Positions 1-9,155 of a stretch of 64,000 bases of DNA are shown here, piece by piece (position 1 is the first letter of the stretch; each line of letters opens with the position of its first letter). Below the pieces are notes generated by a model. That model did no database searches. It was given only the letters and a program-made list of their open reading frames with translations, and had not been told where the DNA came from. Origin of the DNA: Dokdonia sp. Hel_I_53 (GTDB lineage: Bacteria; Bacteroidota; Bacteroidia; Flavobacteriales; Flavobacteriaceae); contig NZ_VISL01000001.1 in NCBI RefSeq assembly GCF_007827465.1, positions 1,288,501 to 1,352,500 on the forward strand, read 5' to 3'. The position numbers were made by a program, and so were the translations under genes.

Positions 1-3
1 ATA

Positions 4-1104
4 TTACAAATCCCAACGTAAACCTAAAGACAAGTTGTTTACCTCCCCAAGATTTTCGGTTTTAAACGCTGAACTTAAATCATATTTTCCATACAAACTT
101 AAGTCCCCAGATAATCTTATGTAACTACTAAATCCGTAAACAAAATTATCACCTCCAAAATCTGTTTTCTCTTTTGTTTTCACACGTTCACCGTCCACTT
201 TATACTTGAGTTTTTGCTGCGTTCCTAAACGAAAACCTGCGTATCCTCCAATTCCCATTCTAAATTGCCTTGCAAGTCTATATCTTACATAATCTTCTTT
301 TTGTTCTTTTTTCCATCCTCCAAATTCAAAATGAATTGGCACTACTAAATTTGAGAACCTTAATTGAGATTTATCCAAATCTTCTGGAAACTCTTCAAAA
401 CTAGCCATATCATTTGAAACTACAAGACGTTCATTTTCCTTCTTGAATAACTTATTTGTTTGTAGAGAAAGTCCATATTTTAAATGTAACGCGCCAGAAT
501 TTTCAAATACTCTTGTTTTCCATGCATACCCTAACTCAAAGAAGCGAGATCTTCCTATTGAAAATTGGTCCCCTATTTCACTATCCACTTCAGTAATACC
601 ATTATTGAGTCCGAACGCAATCACTAACTCACTGTACGTTCTTTTATCATATTCCTTTGTATCACCTACTTTACCATCATTTATTGTAATACCATATGTT
701 TTTTTACCATCATCACCATCCGTACCCATATCAAAAACAACTTGTGATCCAACGTCATTATTAATTTTTCCATTTCTCTGGACTAGCTCAATCTTGTTAT
801 CAATAATTGCAGTTTCATTTTTGATATTAAGGGCTACTTTCTCTGCAAAAGCGAGTTTCTGTTCCTCTGCTTCTTCTTTTGTAATTTCTCCGCTTTCAAC
901 TTGTTTATTTAAAAACATCACACGCCTTTTAAGGGATTCTTTCTCGACGTTAATAAGCTCTTCTCTTTTTTCTTTGAGATACTCTATTTGATTTTGCTTA
1001 TTCCTAATTCCTGAAACTTCTTTCTCTGAAGAGTCTTGAGCAGTTAAAGTTTGGGCAAAGATTGCCAGTGTCGCCGCGAGGGCAAGTCTAATAATTGATT
1101 TCAT
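4..1104 (-). CDS. Outer-membrane beta-barrel protein with N-terminal coiled coil
   Basis: A 366-residue protein with a signal peptide ending near residue 22 (ALTAQ-like cleavage after the hydrophobic stretch). Residues about 28-110 are rich in Glu, Lys and Gln and look like an extended coiled coil. From about residue 150 to the C-terminus there are alternating amphipathic strands ending in aromatic/Leu residues (RWDL at the end), as expected for an outer-membrane barrel. The gene lies 49 bp downstream of an anti-sigma gene and is last in a sigma/anti-sigma/barrel operon, so it may be a target or sensor of that sigma factor (inference). No specific family recognised. Confidence 0.75.
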   Translation of the reverse strand: MKSIIRLALAATLAIFAQTLTAQDSSEKEVSGIRNKQNQIEYLKEKREELINVEKESLKRRVMFLNKQVESGEITKEEAEEQKLAFAEKVALNIKNETAIIDNKIELVQRNGKINNDVGSQVVFDMGTDGDDGKKTYGITINDGKVGDTKEYDKRTYSELVIAFGLNNGITEVDSEIGDQFSIGRSRFFELGYAWKTRVFENSGALHLKYGLSLQTNKLFKKENERLVVSNDMASFEEFPEDLDKSQLRFSNLVVPIHFEFGGWKKEQKEDYVRYRLARQFRMGIGGYAGFRLGTQQKLKYKVDGERVKTKEKTDFGGDNFVYGFSSYIRLSGDLSLYGKYDLSSAFKTENLGEVNNLSLGLRWDL

Positions 1105-1153
1105 AATTGTTTGATTTTTGAGCGCTGTAAAGCGCGTTTATTGATGATTCTAA

Positions 1154-1915
1154 TTAATTGTTTTTTGCTGCTACGGCATCTACTGCTTTATTAAAATTAG
1201 CTTTCAAAGTGTGAAATATTTTATCCTTAAAAGTATCTGGGTCTACTTCTGCTTCTATATCTAGCAGCATCGCATGAGCATCAAAGTTTGTGGTACTTGT
1301 ATCAAATTTCTTATCATTAGTTATCTCACGAAAGGCTGCATCTAATAACTGATTTGCTTCGAAAGCGGCAACAGCATTACTTAGTTCTACCGATGAGTTT
1401 TGAATCTTGGTATTTCCAAGTTTTATATCTTTTAGACTTGTTTGTTCTAAATGTACATCATCGGTTTGCGCTACTACAACTGTGTTTTGAACATTTGCTA
1501 TAGATGAAGACTTCTTAATAATAGGCCTCTTGAGATTCTTGTTGCTAGCCACGGCAGCATTAGGTTGTTCTTCATCATCTTCAATTATCTCTGCTACTTG
1601 AGTCGATAATTCTTCTTTGTCATCCTCCTCTTGGCTAAAGATTGGATTTCTTATTTTTTGATCTGTTTCAACGGAAGTATCGGTATTCTCTACATATTGG
1701 TTTTGAAGTAATCCTCTTGAATCATTATTGAAGATAAAAGTAGCAATGCTTATACCTGCAATAAAGCTAGCTGCAATACCTATCCATAACTTCCTCTGGC
1801 TTTTGTTTTTATTCTTCTCTACAGCGAGTTTACCTTCAATTCTATCCCAGGCAGATGCAGTAGGTGTAATACGCCTAGCTTCTAGTTTTTGTTTTATATT
1901 ATTTTCAAAGTTCAT
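1154..1915 (-). CDS. Membrane-anchored anti-sigma factor-like protein
   Basis: 253 residues. The N-terminal ~42 residues are short and charged, with a helix of the kind seen in Bacteroidota anti-sigma proteins (a SAWDRIEGKL-type segment). A single membrane segment follows at about residues 43-63 (IGIAASFIAG), then a ~190-residue acidic and variable extracytoplasmic part. It starts 11 bp after the ECF sigma gene ends, the usual arrangement for a sigma factor and its inhibitor. The assignment rests on topology and position; there is no recognisable zinc-binding anti-sigma motif. Confidence 0.7.
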   Translation of the reverse strand: MNFENNIKQKLEARRITPTASAWDRIEGKLAVEKNKNKSQRKLWIGIAASFIAGISIATFIFNNDSRGLLQNQYVENTDTSVETDQKIRNPIFSQEEDDKEELSTQVAEIIEDDEEQPNAAVASNKNLKRPIIKKSSSIANVQNTVVVAQTDDVHLEQTSLKDIKLGNTKIQNSSVELSNAVAAFEANQLLDAAFREITNDKKFDTSTTNFDAHAMLLDIEAEVDPDTFKDKIFHTLKANFNKAVDAVAAKNN

Positions 1916-1926
1916 CTTTGTCTAAT

Positions 1927-2487
1927 TTAAATGCCTTGCAGGCTAGTATTTAATTCTTTGTCCAGTTGCAGTTGTAATCGCTTTCGTGCTTTAAACAGTT
2001 GGCTCTTTGATGTGCTCTCACTTATACCCAGTGTTTTTGCAATCTCTTGATGTTTATAACCTTCAATAGCATACATCACAAAAACTACTCTATACCCTTC
2101 TGGTAACTTATCTATTAATTCTTGAAGATGAGCAACCTCAAAATCTGTTTGTATATTATTTATCGCTTCACTACTTTCAACTTCCCCATCCTCAGAAAAA
2201 TATAATTTTTTTACAGTGCGTAGATAAGATATACTCTCCCTTACCATTATCTTTCTTATCCATCCCTCAAAACTACCCTCATCATTAAAAGACTCTAGTT
2301 TTGTAAAAACCTTTAAAAATCCGTTACACATGGCTTCTTCTGCCTGATGTACATCTTTAATGTAATAGCGACATACACTTAACATTTTAGGCGCATGCTT
2401 CTCATAAAGTTTATGCTGAGCATCTCTGTGGCCTTTAATAGACTTCTTTATGAGTTGCTTTTCTGTATTAAACTGTATGACCTTCAT
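1927..2487 (-). CDS. ECF-type RNA polymerase sigma factor
   Basis: 186 residues, normal length for an ECF sigma factor. Region 2 lies in the N-terminal half (CRYYIKDVHQAEEAMCNGFLK followed by FEGWIRKI), which binds core polymerase and the -10 element. Region 4 lies at about 118-175 (LPEGYRVVFVMYAIEGYKH, then a helix-turn-helix around GISESTSKSQLFKARKRL). It is first in an operon with the anti-sigma protein and the barrel protein. By analogy it probably governs an envelope response; the signal is unknown. Confidence 0.9.
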   Translation of the reverse strand: MKVIQFNTEKQLIKKSIKGHRDAQHKLYEKHAPKMLSVCRYYIKDVHQAEEAMCNGFLKVFTKLESFNDEGSFEGWIRKIMVRESISYLRTVKKLYFSEDGEVESSEAINNIQTDFEVAHLQELIDKLPEGYRVVFVMYAIEGYKHQEIAKTLGISESTSKSQLFKARKRLQLQLDKELNTSLQGI

Positions 2488-2547
2488 TAGTAGTTGATGC
2501 GTTTCTATTTATATAGACGTCACTATTTTAAAAATAGTTGCCTCAGT

Positions 2548-2603
2548 TCAAAAAAAAAACTCCCAAACTTTTTAAAATTTCTATTTTAAAGGGTTTGGGA
2601 GTT
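2548..2603 (-). terminator. Rho-independent terminator of rsmG
   Basis: Arms AACTCCCAAAC (2558-2568) and GTTTGGGAGTT (2593-2603) pair perfectly, with further A/T pairing inside. A run of ten A on the + strand (2550-2559) gives the U tract for leftward transcription. Confidence 0.85.
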
Positions 2604-2624
2604 GTTATAATTTTCAAGAAGTTT

Positions 2625-3254
2625 TTATCCTTTATATTTCATGGGGAGATGAACGACCTTTTTTGTTTCAAAAAAGTCTTCCTCAAAAAATGAAGGAAGT
2701 TCATAAATTTTTGCAGTCGTATATTTTTGTAATTCTTCTGTAAGATCACCACCCTTAAGGTAAAGGATTCCATTTTTTAATTCATGAGTAGATTTTTTTG
2801 CGATATGTCCTTTTACCCATCTTACAAAAGTTTCCATCTGGGCTACAGCCCTTGAAACGATAAAGTCATACTGACCGGGAACATTTTCTACTCGATCATT
2901 AGTGGTTTTCACATTAGTGAGACCGAGACCTTCCACAACTTCATTTACGACTTTAATTTTTTTACCGATACTGTCAACTAAATGAAAATCGCATTCTGGA
3001 TGTAATATAGCGAGTGGTACACCTGGAAAACCACCACCGGTTCCCACATCTAAAATTTTTGACCCTGGATTAAAACGTTGGACTTTTGCAATACCTAAAG
3101 AATGAAGTACGTGACGCATATAAATTTCATCAATGTCTTTGCGGCTTACTACATTGATTTTAAGATTCCAGTCTTGATACAAGTCTTTAAGTTTCAAAAA
3201 TTGCTCGACTTGAGTATCTGTGAGATCTGGGAAGTATTTTGTAATGATTTCCAT
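2625..3254 (-). CDS. rsmG: 16S rRNA (guanine-527 N7) methyltransferase RsmG
   Basis: 209 residues, full length for RsmG (GidB). It transfers a methyl group from S-adenosylmethionine to N7 of G527 in 16S rRNA. The SAM-binding glycine loop is visible as LDVGTGGGFPGVPLA at about 69-83, followed by HLVDSIGKK and an ISRAV-type motif characteristic of the family (here IVSRAVA). The gene is monocistronic, with its own terminator downstream. A TACTTTTG -7 box sits 20 bp before the ATG. Confidence 0.95.
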   Translation of the reverse strand: MEIITKYFPDLTDTQVEQFLKLKDLYQDWNLKINVVSRKDIDEIYMRHVLHSLGIAKVQRFNPGSKILDVGTGGGFPGVPLAILHPECDFHLVDSIGKKIKVVNEVVEGLGLTNVKTTNDRVENVPGQYDFIVSRAVAQMETFVRWVKGHIAKKSTHELKNGILYLKGGDLTEELQKYTTAKIYELPSFFEEDFFETKKVVHLPMKYKG

Positions 3255-3273
3255 AAATGATAGACTATTGTTG

Positions 3274-3281
3274 CAAAAGTA
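3274..3281 (-). promoter_or_regulatory. Putative -7 box of rsmG
   Basis: TACTTTTG on the minus strand matches the Bacteroidota -7 consensus TAnnTTTG, 20 bp upstream of the rsmG ATG. No clear TTG is visible at the expected -33 distance, so this rests on one element. Confidence 0.4.
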
Positions 3282-3367
3282 CCATAAATCAGACAGTAAT
3301 TTAACGCAGGTTCATGGTGGTCATACGTATTAAATGTTATTTTTACGAAATTATAGATTGAAATTAA

Positions 3368-3383
3368 AATTTCCGCGAAAGCG
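3368..3383. repeat. Degenerate copy of the dispersed palindrome
   Basis: Right arm CGCGAAAGCG is intact and the left arm is decayed (ATTTTC in place of CGCTTT). It lies between the divergent rsmG and desaturase genes. Confidence 0.5.
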
Positions 3384-3455
3384 AATCCAAACATAGGATC
3401 ATATTGCACAATAATAACTTCTATTTTGCGCTATGATCAAGTAATACATCAAGAT

Positions 3456-4556
3456 ATGGATACAACAACCATTAAATTTTCTCGCACAGACTCTGCTAAG
3501 TTCTTTAGAACTTTAAATAAACGTGTAAATTCTTACTTTAAAGATAACAACATTAAACGTACAGGTAATTGGAAACTCTACGTCAAAGCAATTTTTATGT
3601 TTGCTATTTACTTAGTCCCTTACTTTCTATTTCTTACGCTTGATATGCCTGGATGGTTACAATTACTCCTTACCATTTTAATGGGTGTTGGAATGGCTGG
3701 AATAGGTATGAATGTCATGCATGATGGGAATCACGGTTCTTTTTCTAGCAAAAAATGGGTCAATAAATTAATGGGTAGTAGTATTTATATTCTTGCTGGA
3801 AATGTATATAACTGGCAAGTACAACACAATGTACTCCACCATACCTATACTAATATTCACGGGCACGATGAAGATATGGAAGCTGGAAGAGTGCTACGTT
3901 TTTCTAAACATGGTAAGTGGCACTGGATGCACAAATTCCAGCATTATTATTCTATTTTCCTATACGGTCTTTTAACTTTTAACTGGGCACTCACGACAGA
4001 TTTCTTCCAGATGAAAAGGTACATGAAACGTAAGTTATCCTACGGAAAATTACAAAGCCCTGTAAGACAATGGAGCACACTACTTATTACCAAAGCAATC
4101 TACTTAGGAATGTGGATTGTGATCCCACTTATTTTTATAGATCTTCCTTGGTGGAAAATACTTCTTGGCTTTTTTATAATGCACTACGTTGCTGGTGTTA
4201 TCTTAAGTGTTATTTTTCAATTAGCACACATGGTAGAAGATGCACACATGCCATTGCCAGATGAGACAGGTACTATGAAAAACACTTGGGCAATACACCA
4301 ATTATTTACTACTGTAAATTTTAGCACTAAAAATAGACTCATGAATTGGTTTTCTGGAGGGCTTAATCATCAGGTAGAGCATCATATTTTCCCACATATT
4401 AGTCATGTTCACTACACCAAAATTAGTAAGATAGTAAAAGAGACAGCCAAGGAATTTAACTTGCCTTACCATGAGTATAAAACTACTAGAAAGGCTCTTG
4501 TAGCTCATTTTAGTCACCTAAGAGAGATGGGGATGAAACCTGCGATGACTGCTTAA
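3456..4556 (+). CDS. Membrane fatty-acid desaturase (front-end type)
   Basis: 366 residues from the ATG at 3456; an upstream TTG would add ten residues but gives a poorer N-terminus. It contains the three histidine clusters of di-iron desaturases: HDGNH near residue 98, HNVLHH near 128, and QVEHH near 312, the last with Gln as first ligand as in delta-5/delta-6 (front-end) acyl desaturases. Hydrophobic segments before and between them fit four membrane spans. No cytochrome b5 domain is fused. It presumably introduces double bonds into membrane acyl chains using an external electron donor. The gene is monocistronic with a strong terminator 28 bp downstream. Confidence 0.9.
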   Translation: MDTTTIKFSRTDSAKFFRTLNKRVNSYFKDNNIKRTGNWKLYVKAIFMFAIYLVPYFLFLTLDMPGWLQLLLTILMGVGMAGIGMNVMHDGNHGSFSSKKWVNKLMGSSIYILAGNVYNWQVQHNVLHHTYTNIHGHDEDMEAGRVLRFSKHGKWHWMHKFQHYYSIFLYGLLTFNWALTTDFFQMKRYMKRKLSYGKLQSPVRQWSTLLITKAIYLGMWIVIPLIFIDLPWWKILLGFFIMHYVAGVILSVIFQLAHMVEDAHMPLPDETGTMKNTWAIHQLFTTVNFSTKNRLMNWFSGGLNHQVEHHIFPHISHVHYTKISKIVKETAKEFNLPYHEYKTTRKALVAHFSHLREMGMKPAMTA

Positions 4557-4584
4557 TTATAATATAAAATTTATTAAAATATCA

Positions 4585-4616
4585 AACGCCAAATCCTCAA
4601 AGGATTTGGCGTTTTT
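4585..4616 (+). terminator. Rho-independent terminator of the desaturase gene
   Basis: A 13-bp perfect stem, AACGCCAAATCCT / AGGATTTGGCGTT, with a 3-base loop (CAA) and a T run after it. Confidence 0.92.
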
Positions 4617-4663
4617 AGTAACTTGCATTTTTAAATTAATAGACGACTAAACGACCGCTAAGC

Positions 4664-5848
4664 ATGAACAAACTATCTACCCGCGTAACTGAAATGGCAA
4701 CATCTGCAACCCTAGCTATGGCTGCAAAAGCAAGAGAATTAAGAGGAGAAGGTAAAGATATCATAGGCTTAAGTCTTGGTGAACCTGACTTTAATACTCC
4801 AGATTTTATTAAAGAGGCTGCTAAAGATGCTATAGATCAAAACTATAACTCGTACACTCCAGTAGATGGTTATGCAGAGCTTAAGGATGCTATTATTACA
4901 AAATTTAAACGTGACAATAACCTTTCCTATAAACCATCACAGATAGTAGTTTCTACAGGTGCTAAGCAATCGCTTGCAAATATTGCGCTTGTAATGCTCG
5001 ATCCCGGTGACGAGGTGATACTTCCTTGTCCGTATTGGGTGAGCTATTCAGACATTGTAAAAATTGCAGAAGGCGTACCCGTAGAAGTACCTACTTCCAT
5101 AGAGACAGACTTTAAAATGACACCAGAGCAGCTAGAAGCTGCCATCACCCCAAAGACAAAAATGCTTTGGTACTCCTCACCTTGTAATCCTTCTGGATCC
5201 ATTTACAGCAAGGAGGAATTGAGGGCACTAGCAGATGTTCTTGTAAAGTATCCTAATATTGTTGTTGTAAGTGATGAGATATACGAGCATATCAATTATG
5301 TGGGAGCTCATGCTAGTATGGCACAATTTCCAGATATGTACGACCGTACAGTTACCGTAAATGGCGTTTCAAAAGCTTTTGCTATGACGGGATGGAGAGT
5401 AGGTTATATAGGCGGTCCAGAATATATTGCCCGAGCTTGTAATAAAATGCAAGGGCAAATTACAAGCGGTACTAACTGTATTGCACAACGCGCAGTAATT
5501 ACAGCGCTAGAAGCTCCAGTAAGTAAAATCAAATACATGATAGATGAGTTTAAAAATAGGCGTAAGCTTATTTTAGACTTGCTTTCAGAGATCCCTGGTT
5601 TTAAATGCAATGAACCAGAAGGTGCTTTTTACGTATTCCCAGATGTTTCTGAGTTTTTTGGAAAAACATTTGGCGGTAAGAAAATTGAAAATGCAACAGA
5701 CTTCTCACTGTATATACTAGAGGCTGCAAATGTAGCAACGGTGACTGGAGCTGCTTTTGGAGAGCCAGATTGTATCCGTATCTCATACGCCGCAAGTACA
5801 GAGAGTATCAAAGAAGCAATACAACGTATTAAAGAAGCTGTTTCTTAA
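4664..5848 (+). CDS. Pyridoxal-phosphate aminotransferase, aspartate aminotransferase family (class I)
   Basis: 394 residues, full length for a fold-type I aminotransferase of the AspB/AspC class. The cofactor-binding lysine is K237 in SKAFAMTGWRVGY, preceded by the SDEIYEHINY segment whose Asp contacts the pyridine nitrogen. NPSG and a C-terminal substrate-carboxylate Arg (RISYAAS) are present. It most likely interconverts aspartate and oxaloacetate, but related enzymes act on other amino acids or prephenate. Flanked by terminators on both sides, so it is a single-gene unit. Confidence 0.9.
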   Translation: MNKLSTRVTEMATSATLAMAAKARELRGEGKDIIGLSLGEPDFNTPDFIKEAAKDAIDQNYNSYTPVDGYAELKDAIITKFKRDNNLSYKPSQIVVSTGAKQSLANIALVMLDPGDEVILPCPYWVSYSDIVKIAEGVPVEVPTSIETDFKMTPEQLEAAITPKTKMLWYSSPCNPSGSIYSKEELRALADVLVKYPNIVVVSDEIYEHINYVGAHASMAQFPDMYDRTVTVNGVSKAFAMTGWRVGYIGGPEYIARACNKMQGQITSGTNCIAQRAVITALEAPVSKIKYMIDEFKNRRKLILDLLSEIPGFKCNEPEGAFYVFPDVSEFFGKTFGGKKIENATDFSLYILEAANVATVTGAAFGEPDCIRISYAASTESIKEAIQRIKEAVS

Positions 5849-5872
5849 TTCGTTGTAGTTTTTAAATACTTC

Positions 5873-5908
5873 AATGCCCTATTTCAAAAAGAATAGGGCA
5901 TTTTATTT
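5873..5908 (+). terminator. Rho-independent terminator of the aminotransferase gene
   Basis: Stem AATGCCCTATT / AATAGGGCATT (5873-5883 with 5892-5902), 8-base loop, then TTTATTTT. Confidence 0.88.
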
Positions 5909-5998
5909 TATAAGTTTTAGAACTACAAATTCCATAGACAAGTGTCAAATTGTATCTTAGTAGCTTAAATCTGCGAGGGTTGCTACTTCTTTTGAGTA

Positions 5999-6014
5999 CG
6001 CTTTCGCGAAAGCG
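5999..6014. repeat. Dispersed palindrome CGCTTTCGCGAAAGCG, exact copy
   Basis: Symmetric out to 20 bp (5997-6016). It ends 5 bp before the ATG of the DUF885 lipoprotein gene and so lies in its 5' leader. Confidence 0.95.
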
Positions 6015-6021
6015 TAACACT

Positions 6022-7812
6022 ATGAAATTTAAATATTACACCTTACTTCTGGCAATAACATTCATTGCCTGTAAAAGTGAGAACACTGCTACGACCGAGA
6101 AGGAAGTAGTAAATGAAACGTCAATGGAATTTAATTCCATGCTTGATGAGTATTATGAGGAGGGGTTAAAATTAAATCCGCTTAATGCCACTATGTCTGG
6201 TGACAATCGCTATAACGATAAATTTCCAGATGTACTCTCAGATGAGTATAAGGAAGAGCTTACTGCCTATTACAATAGATATCGTAAGGCAGTGATGCGT
6301 TTTGATGATGCAAATCTCACGGATACGGAGCAAATGAGTAAAGAAGTATTACTCTGGGATATTGACGTGAATCTAGAGGGAATGAAGTTTAAAAAAGACC
6401 TCACTCCTATTGATCAAATGTGGTCCCCACATCTTATGTTTGGTCAGCTTGCAAGTGGTGCTAGTGCTCAACCTTTTAAAACGCTAGAGGATTACCGCAA
6501 CTGGCAACTTCGAGTAGATGAGTATTTGGTATGGCTTAACAGTGCAGAAGAAAATATGCGCAAGGGAATGGAAGAAGGCTATGTGCTTCCTAAATCTCTT
6601 ATTAAGAAGGTGATCCCTCAAATGGACGCAATGACTACAGCAGATGTAGAGAACCATTTATTCTACACACCTGTGACTAATTTTCCAGAAGGCATTTCTG
6701 AGGAGGACCAAGAAATACTACGCACGGATTATAAAAATATGATTGAAGGAAAAATCATCCCTGCCTACACGAAGTTGAGCAACTTTTTAAAAGATGAATA
6801 CCTAGCGGCAGGTCGTGACAGTTCTGGATACAGTGATTTACCACAAGGATCTGAGTATTATGATTATGCAATTAAATACTATACCACTACAAACATGACT
6901 GCAGATGAGATTCATCAGCTTGGACTAAGTGAAGTGGCTCGCATTCGTAAAGAAATGGAAAAAGTAAAAGAACAAGTGGGCTTTAAAGGGGACTTAAAAG
7001 CATTTTTTGACGATGTACGTACAAATAAGGAATTGATGCCTTATAGCACTCCAGAAGAGATTATTGCCAACTTTGAGGCGATGCATGAAACTATCAAGCC
7101 TCAAGTAGATGAGCTATTTAGCGTACAGCCTAAAACGGCTTTTGAGGTAAGACGCACAGAAGAGTTTCGTGAAAAATCTGCAAGTGCAGAGTACAACCCA
7201 GGATCCTTAGACGGAACCCGTCCAGGTATATTTTACACGCCAATACCTGATGCTAAAACCTATAATGTATATTCAGATGAATCACTGTTTTTACACGAGG
7301 CGATACCAGGACACCACTTTCAAATATCGCTTACTCAAGAAAGTGAAACCTTACCGCAGTTTAGAAAAACACTTTGGTATAGCGCATACGGTGAAGGATG
7401 GGCTCTTTATACGGAATCTCTAGGGAAGGAACTTGGACTTTACACAGATCCATACCAATATTTTGGAACACTTGGCGCAGAGATGCACCGTGCCGTAAGA
7501 TTAGTGGTAGATACGGGTATACACACTAAAGGGTGGTCCCGTGAAAAAGCTATTGCTTACTGCCTTGAAAATGAAGCCGAAAGTGAGGCAGGTATCACCT
7601 CAGAAATTGAGCGTTATATGGCCATGCCCGGACAAGCGCTCTCTTATAAAATAGGACAATTAAAAATACGAGAATTGCGTGAACGTGCTACCCAAGAACT
7701 GGGCGATAAATTTGACATTCGTGAGTTTCATAAAGAAGTATTAGAAACAGGGTGTATCCCACTTGCACTTTTAGAATCAAAAATTGATAATTGGATCGCT
7801 AGTGCAAAATAA
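6022..7812 (+). CDS. DUF885-family lipoprotein, probable metallopeptidase-like
   Basis: 596 residues from ATG 6022, chosen because it directly yields a lipoprotein signal with lipobox FIAC and the modified Cys at residue 17; the open frame continues 24 codons upstream through the palindrome with no better start. The family hallmark HEAIPGHH is at residues 425-432, an HExxxH-like zinc-binding arrangement, with a conserved acidic region downstream (EGWALY, then ENEAESEAG). DUF885 proteins are thought to be peptidases of a gluzincin-like fold; substrate unknown. Predicted to be tethered to an envelope membrane. Monocistronic. Confidence 0.88.
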   Translation: MKFKYYTLLLAITFIACKSENTATTEKEVVNETSMEFNSMLDEYYEEGLKLNPLNATMSGDNRYNDKFPDVLSDEYKEELTAYYNRYRKAVMRFDDANLTDTEQMSKEVLLWDIDVNLEGMKFKKDLTPIDQMWSPHLMFGQLASGASAQPFKTLEDYRNWQLRVDEYLVWLNSAEENMRKGMEEGYVLPKSLIKKVIPQMDAMTTADVENHLFYTPVTNFPEGISEEDQEILRTDYKNMIEGKIIPAYTKLSNFLKDEYLAAGRDSSGYSDLPQGSEYYDYAIKYYTTTNMTADEIHQLGLSEVARIRKEMEKVKEQVGFKGDLKAFFDDVRTNKELMPYSTPEEIIANFEAMHETIKPQVDELFSVQPKTAFEVRRTEEFREKSASAEYNPGSLDGTRPGIFYTPIPDAKTYNVYSDESLFLHEAIPGHHFQISLTQESETLPQFRKTLWYSAYGEGWALYTESLGKELGLYTDPYQYFGTLGAEMHRAVRLVVDTGIHTKGWSREKAIAYCLENEAESEAGITSEIERYMAMPGQALSYKIGQLKIRELRERATQELGDKFDIREFHKEVLETGCIPLALLESKIDNWIASAK

Positions 7813-7853
7813 CAAGCCTAACAGTTGCTTTTAATTACTGACAGCTTTATGAT

Positions 7854-7895
7854 AAAAGCCTTTTAGAGCACTATTGTATTCTAAAAGGCTTTTTA
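7854..7895 (+). terminator. Rho-independent terminator of the DUF885 gene
   Basis: Arms AAAAGCCTTTTAGA (7854-7867) and TCTAAAAGGCTTTT (7880-7893), followed by further T residues. Confidence 0.88.
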
Positions 7896-7903
7896 TGTAA
7901 TAC

Positions 7904-7919
7904 CGCTTTCGCGAAAGCG
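7904..7919. repeat. Dispersed palindrome CGCTTTCGCGAAAGCG, exact copy
   Basis: Intergenic, 9 bp past the terminator T run and about 70 bp before purT. Confidence 0.95.
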
Positions 7920-7988
7920 TAAACTTATATTACATCGCACTATAGCTGAGATAAATCTATAGGTTGCGACTTTTAAAGAATAAATACT

Positions 7989-9155
7989 ATGAAAAAAAAG
8001 ATTGTACTTCTAGGTTCTGGTGAGCTAGGAAAAGAGTTTGTTATTGCAGCCCAACGATTAGGACAAACTGTAGTAGCAGTAGATAGTTATGATGATGCTC
8101 CAGCAATGCAAGTGGCTCATCACCGTGAAATTATTAATATGCTAGATGGTGATGCTCTAGATAGAATTATAGAAAAGCACGAACCGGATTATATTGTTCC
8201 TGAGATAGAAGCTATCCGTACAGAGCGATTTTACACTTACGAAAAGCAAGGAATAACTGTTATTCCAAGTGCTAAAGCAGCAAACTACACAATGAATAGG
8301 AAGGCTATTCGAGATCTTGCCGCAAATGACTTAGGTCTTAAAACTGCTCATTATACCTATGCAACTTCAAGTGAGGAACTACAGAAAGCAGTGGATGAGA
8401 TAGGAATGCCTTGTGTGGTAAAACCATTAATGTCTTCTAGTGGAAAAGGTCAAAGTACCATAAGAAAAACAGAGGACATCGATAAAGCCTGGCAATACTC
8501 TCAAGAAGGCTCCCGTGGAGATGTAGCTGAAGTTATCGTCGAAGCATTTATTGACTTCAATTATGAAATTACACTACTCACAGTAACACAACGTGATGGA
8601 AAAACGCTCTTTTGCCCACCTATAGGACATAGACAGGAAGGAGGTGATTACCAAGAAAGCTGGCAACCAGCAGCCATGGAGTCTGTACACCTTCAAACTG
8701 CCCAGGTCATGGCAGATAAGGTAACACAAGCTTTAGGCGGTGCTGGACTTTGGGGAGTAGAGTTTTTTATAGCAGATACAGGTGTATATTTCTCTGAGCT
8801 TTCACCTAGACCACATGACACCGGGATGGTAACGCTTGCAAACACACAAAATTTTAATGAGTTTGAACTCCACTTAAGAGCTGTATTAGGATTACCCATA
8901 AAAAAAATTACACAAGAACGTATAGGGGCCAGTGCGGTAATATTAGCTACAGAACATTCTGACAACCCAACATTTACTGGTATTGAAGAGCTTGCAGAGG
9001 CCGAAAAAAGTGATTTCAGATTATTCGGCAAACCAAGTTCACGCCCCGATCGTAGGATGGGCGTTGTGGTTACTTATGATCATGTAGATGGTGATGTAAA
9101 GGCAACTGTAGCGAGCGCAAAACAGCTAGCTTCAAAGATTAAAATAAACTCTTAA
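7989..9155 (+). CDS. purT: Formate-dependent phosphoribosylglycinamide formyltransferase PurT
   Basis: 388 residues, matching E. coli PurT (392). It makes N-formyl-GAR from GAR, formate and ATP, the folate-independent version of purine step three. The N-terminal dinucleotide-like loop [13 protein letters not shown]-grasp central domain ([16 protein letters not shown] as the ATP-binding strand and loop) and catalytic segment [27 protein letters not shown] are all intact. The 3' end overlaps the convergent gene by 4 bp, so the two transcripts must overlap. Confidence 0.96.
   Translation: MKKKIVLLGSGELGKEFVIAAQRLGQTVVAVDSYDDAPAMQVAHHREIINMLDGDALDRIIEKHEPDYIVPEIEAIRTERFYTYEKQGITVIPSAKAANYTMNRKAIRDLAANDLGLKTAHYTYATSSEELQKAVDEIGMPCVVKPLMSSSGKGQSTIRKTEDIDKAWQYSQEGSRGDVAEVIVEAFIDFNYEITLLTVTQRDGKTLFCPPIGHRQEGGDYQESWQPAAMESVHLQTAQVMADKVTQALGGAGLWGVEFFIADTGVYFSELSPRPHDTGMVTLANTQNFNEFELHLRAVLGLPIKKITQERIGASAVILATEHSDNPTFTGIEELAEAEKSDFRLFGKPSSRPDRRMGVVVTYDHVDGDVKATVASAKQLASKIKINS

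Noticed and set aside
443..991. 182-codon open frame antisense to the first barrel gene
   Set aside because: Ser/Phe/Leu-rich without any domain; typical shadow of an A/T-rich gene on the other strand.
3194..3409. 71-codon open frame on the minus strand overlapping the start of rsmG
   Set aside because: It shares most of its conserved-looking part with no family, overlaps rsmG in another frame and covers the region that should hold the rsmG promoter.
5997..6016. Palindrome copies as transcription terminators
   Set aside because: No U tract follows any copy; several lie inside genes or before start codons. Each neighbouring gene that needs a terminator has a separate one.
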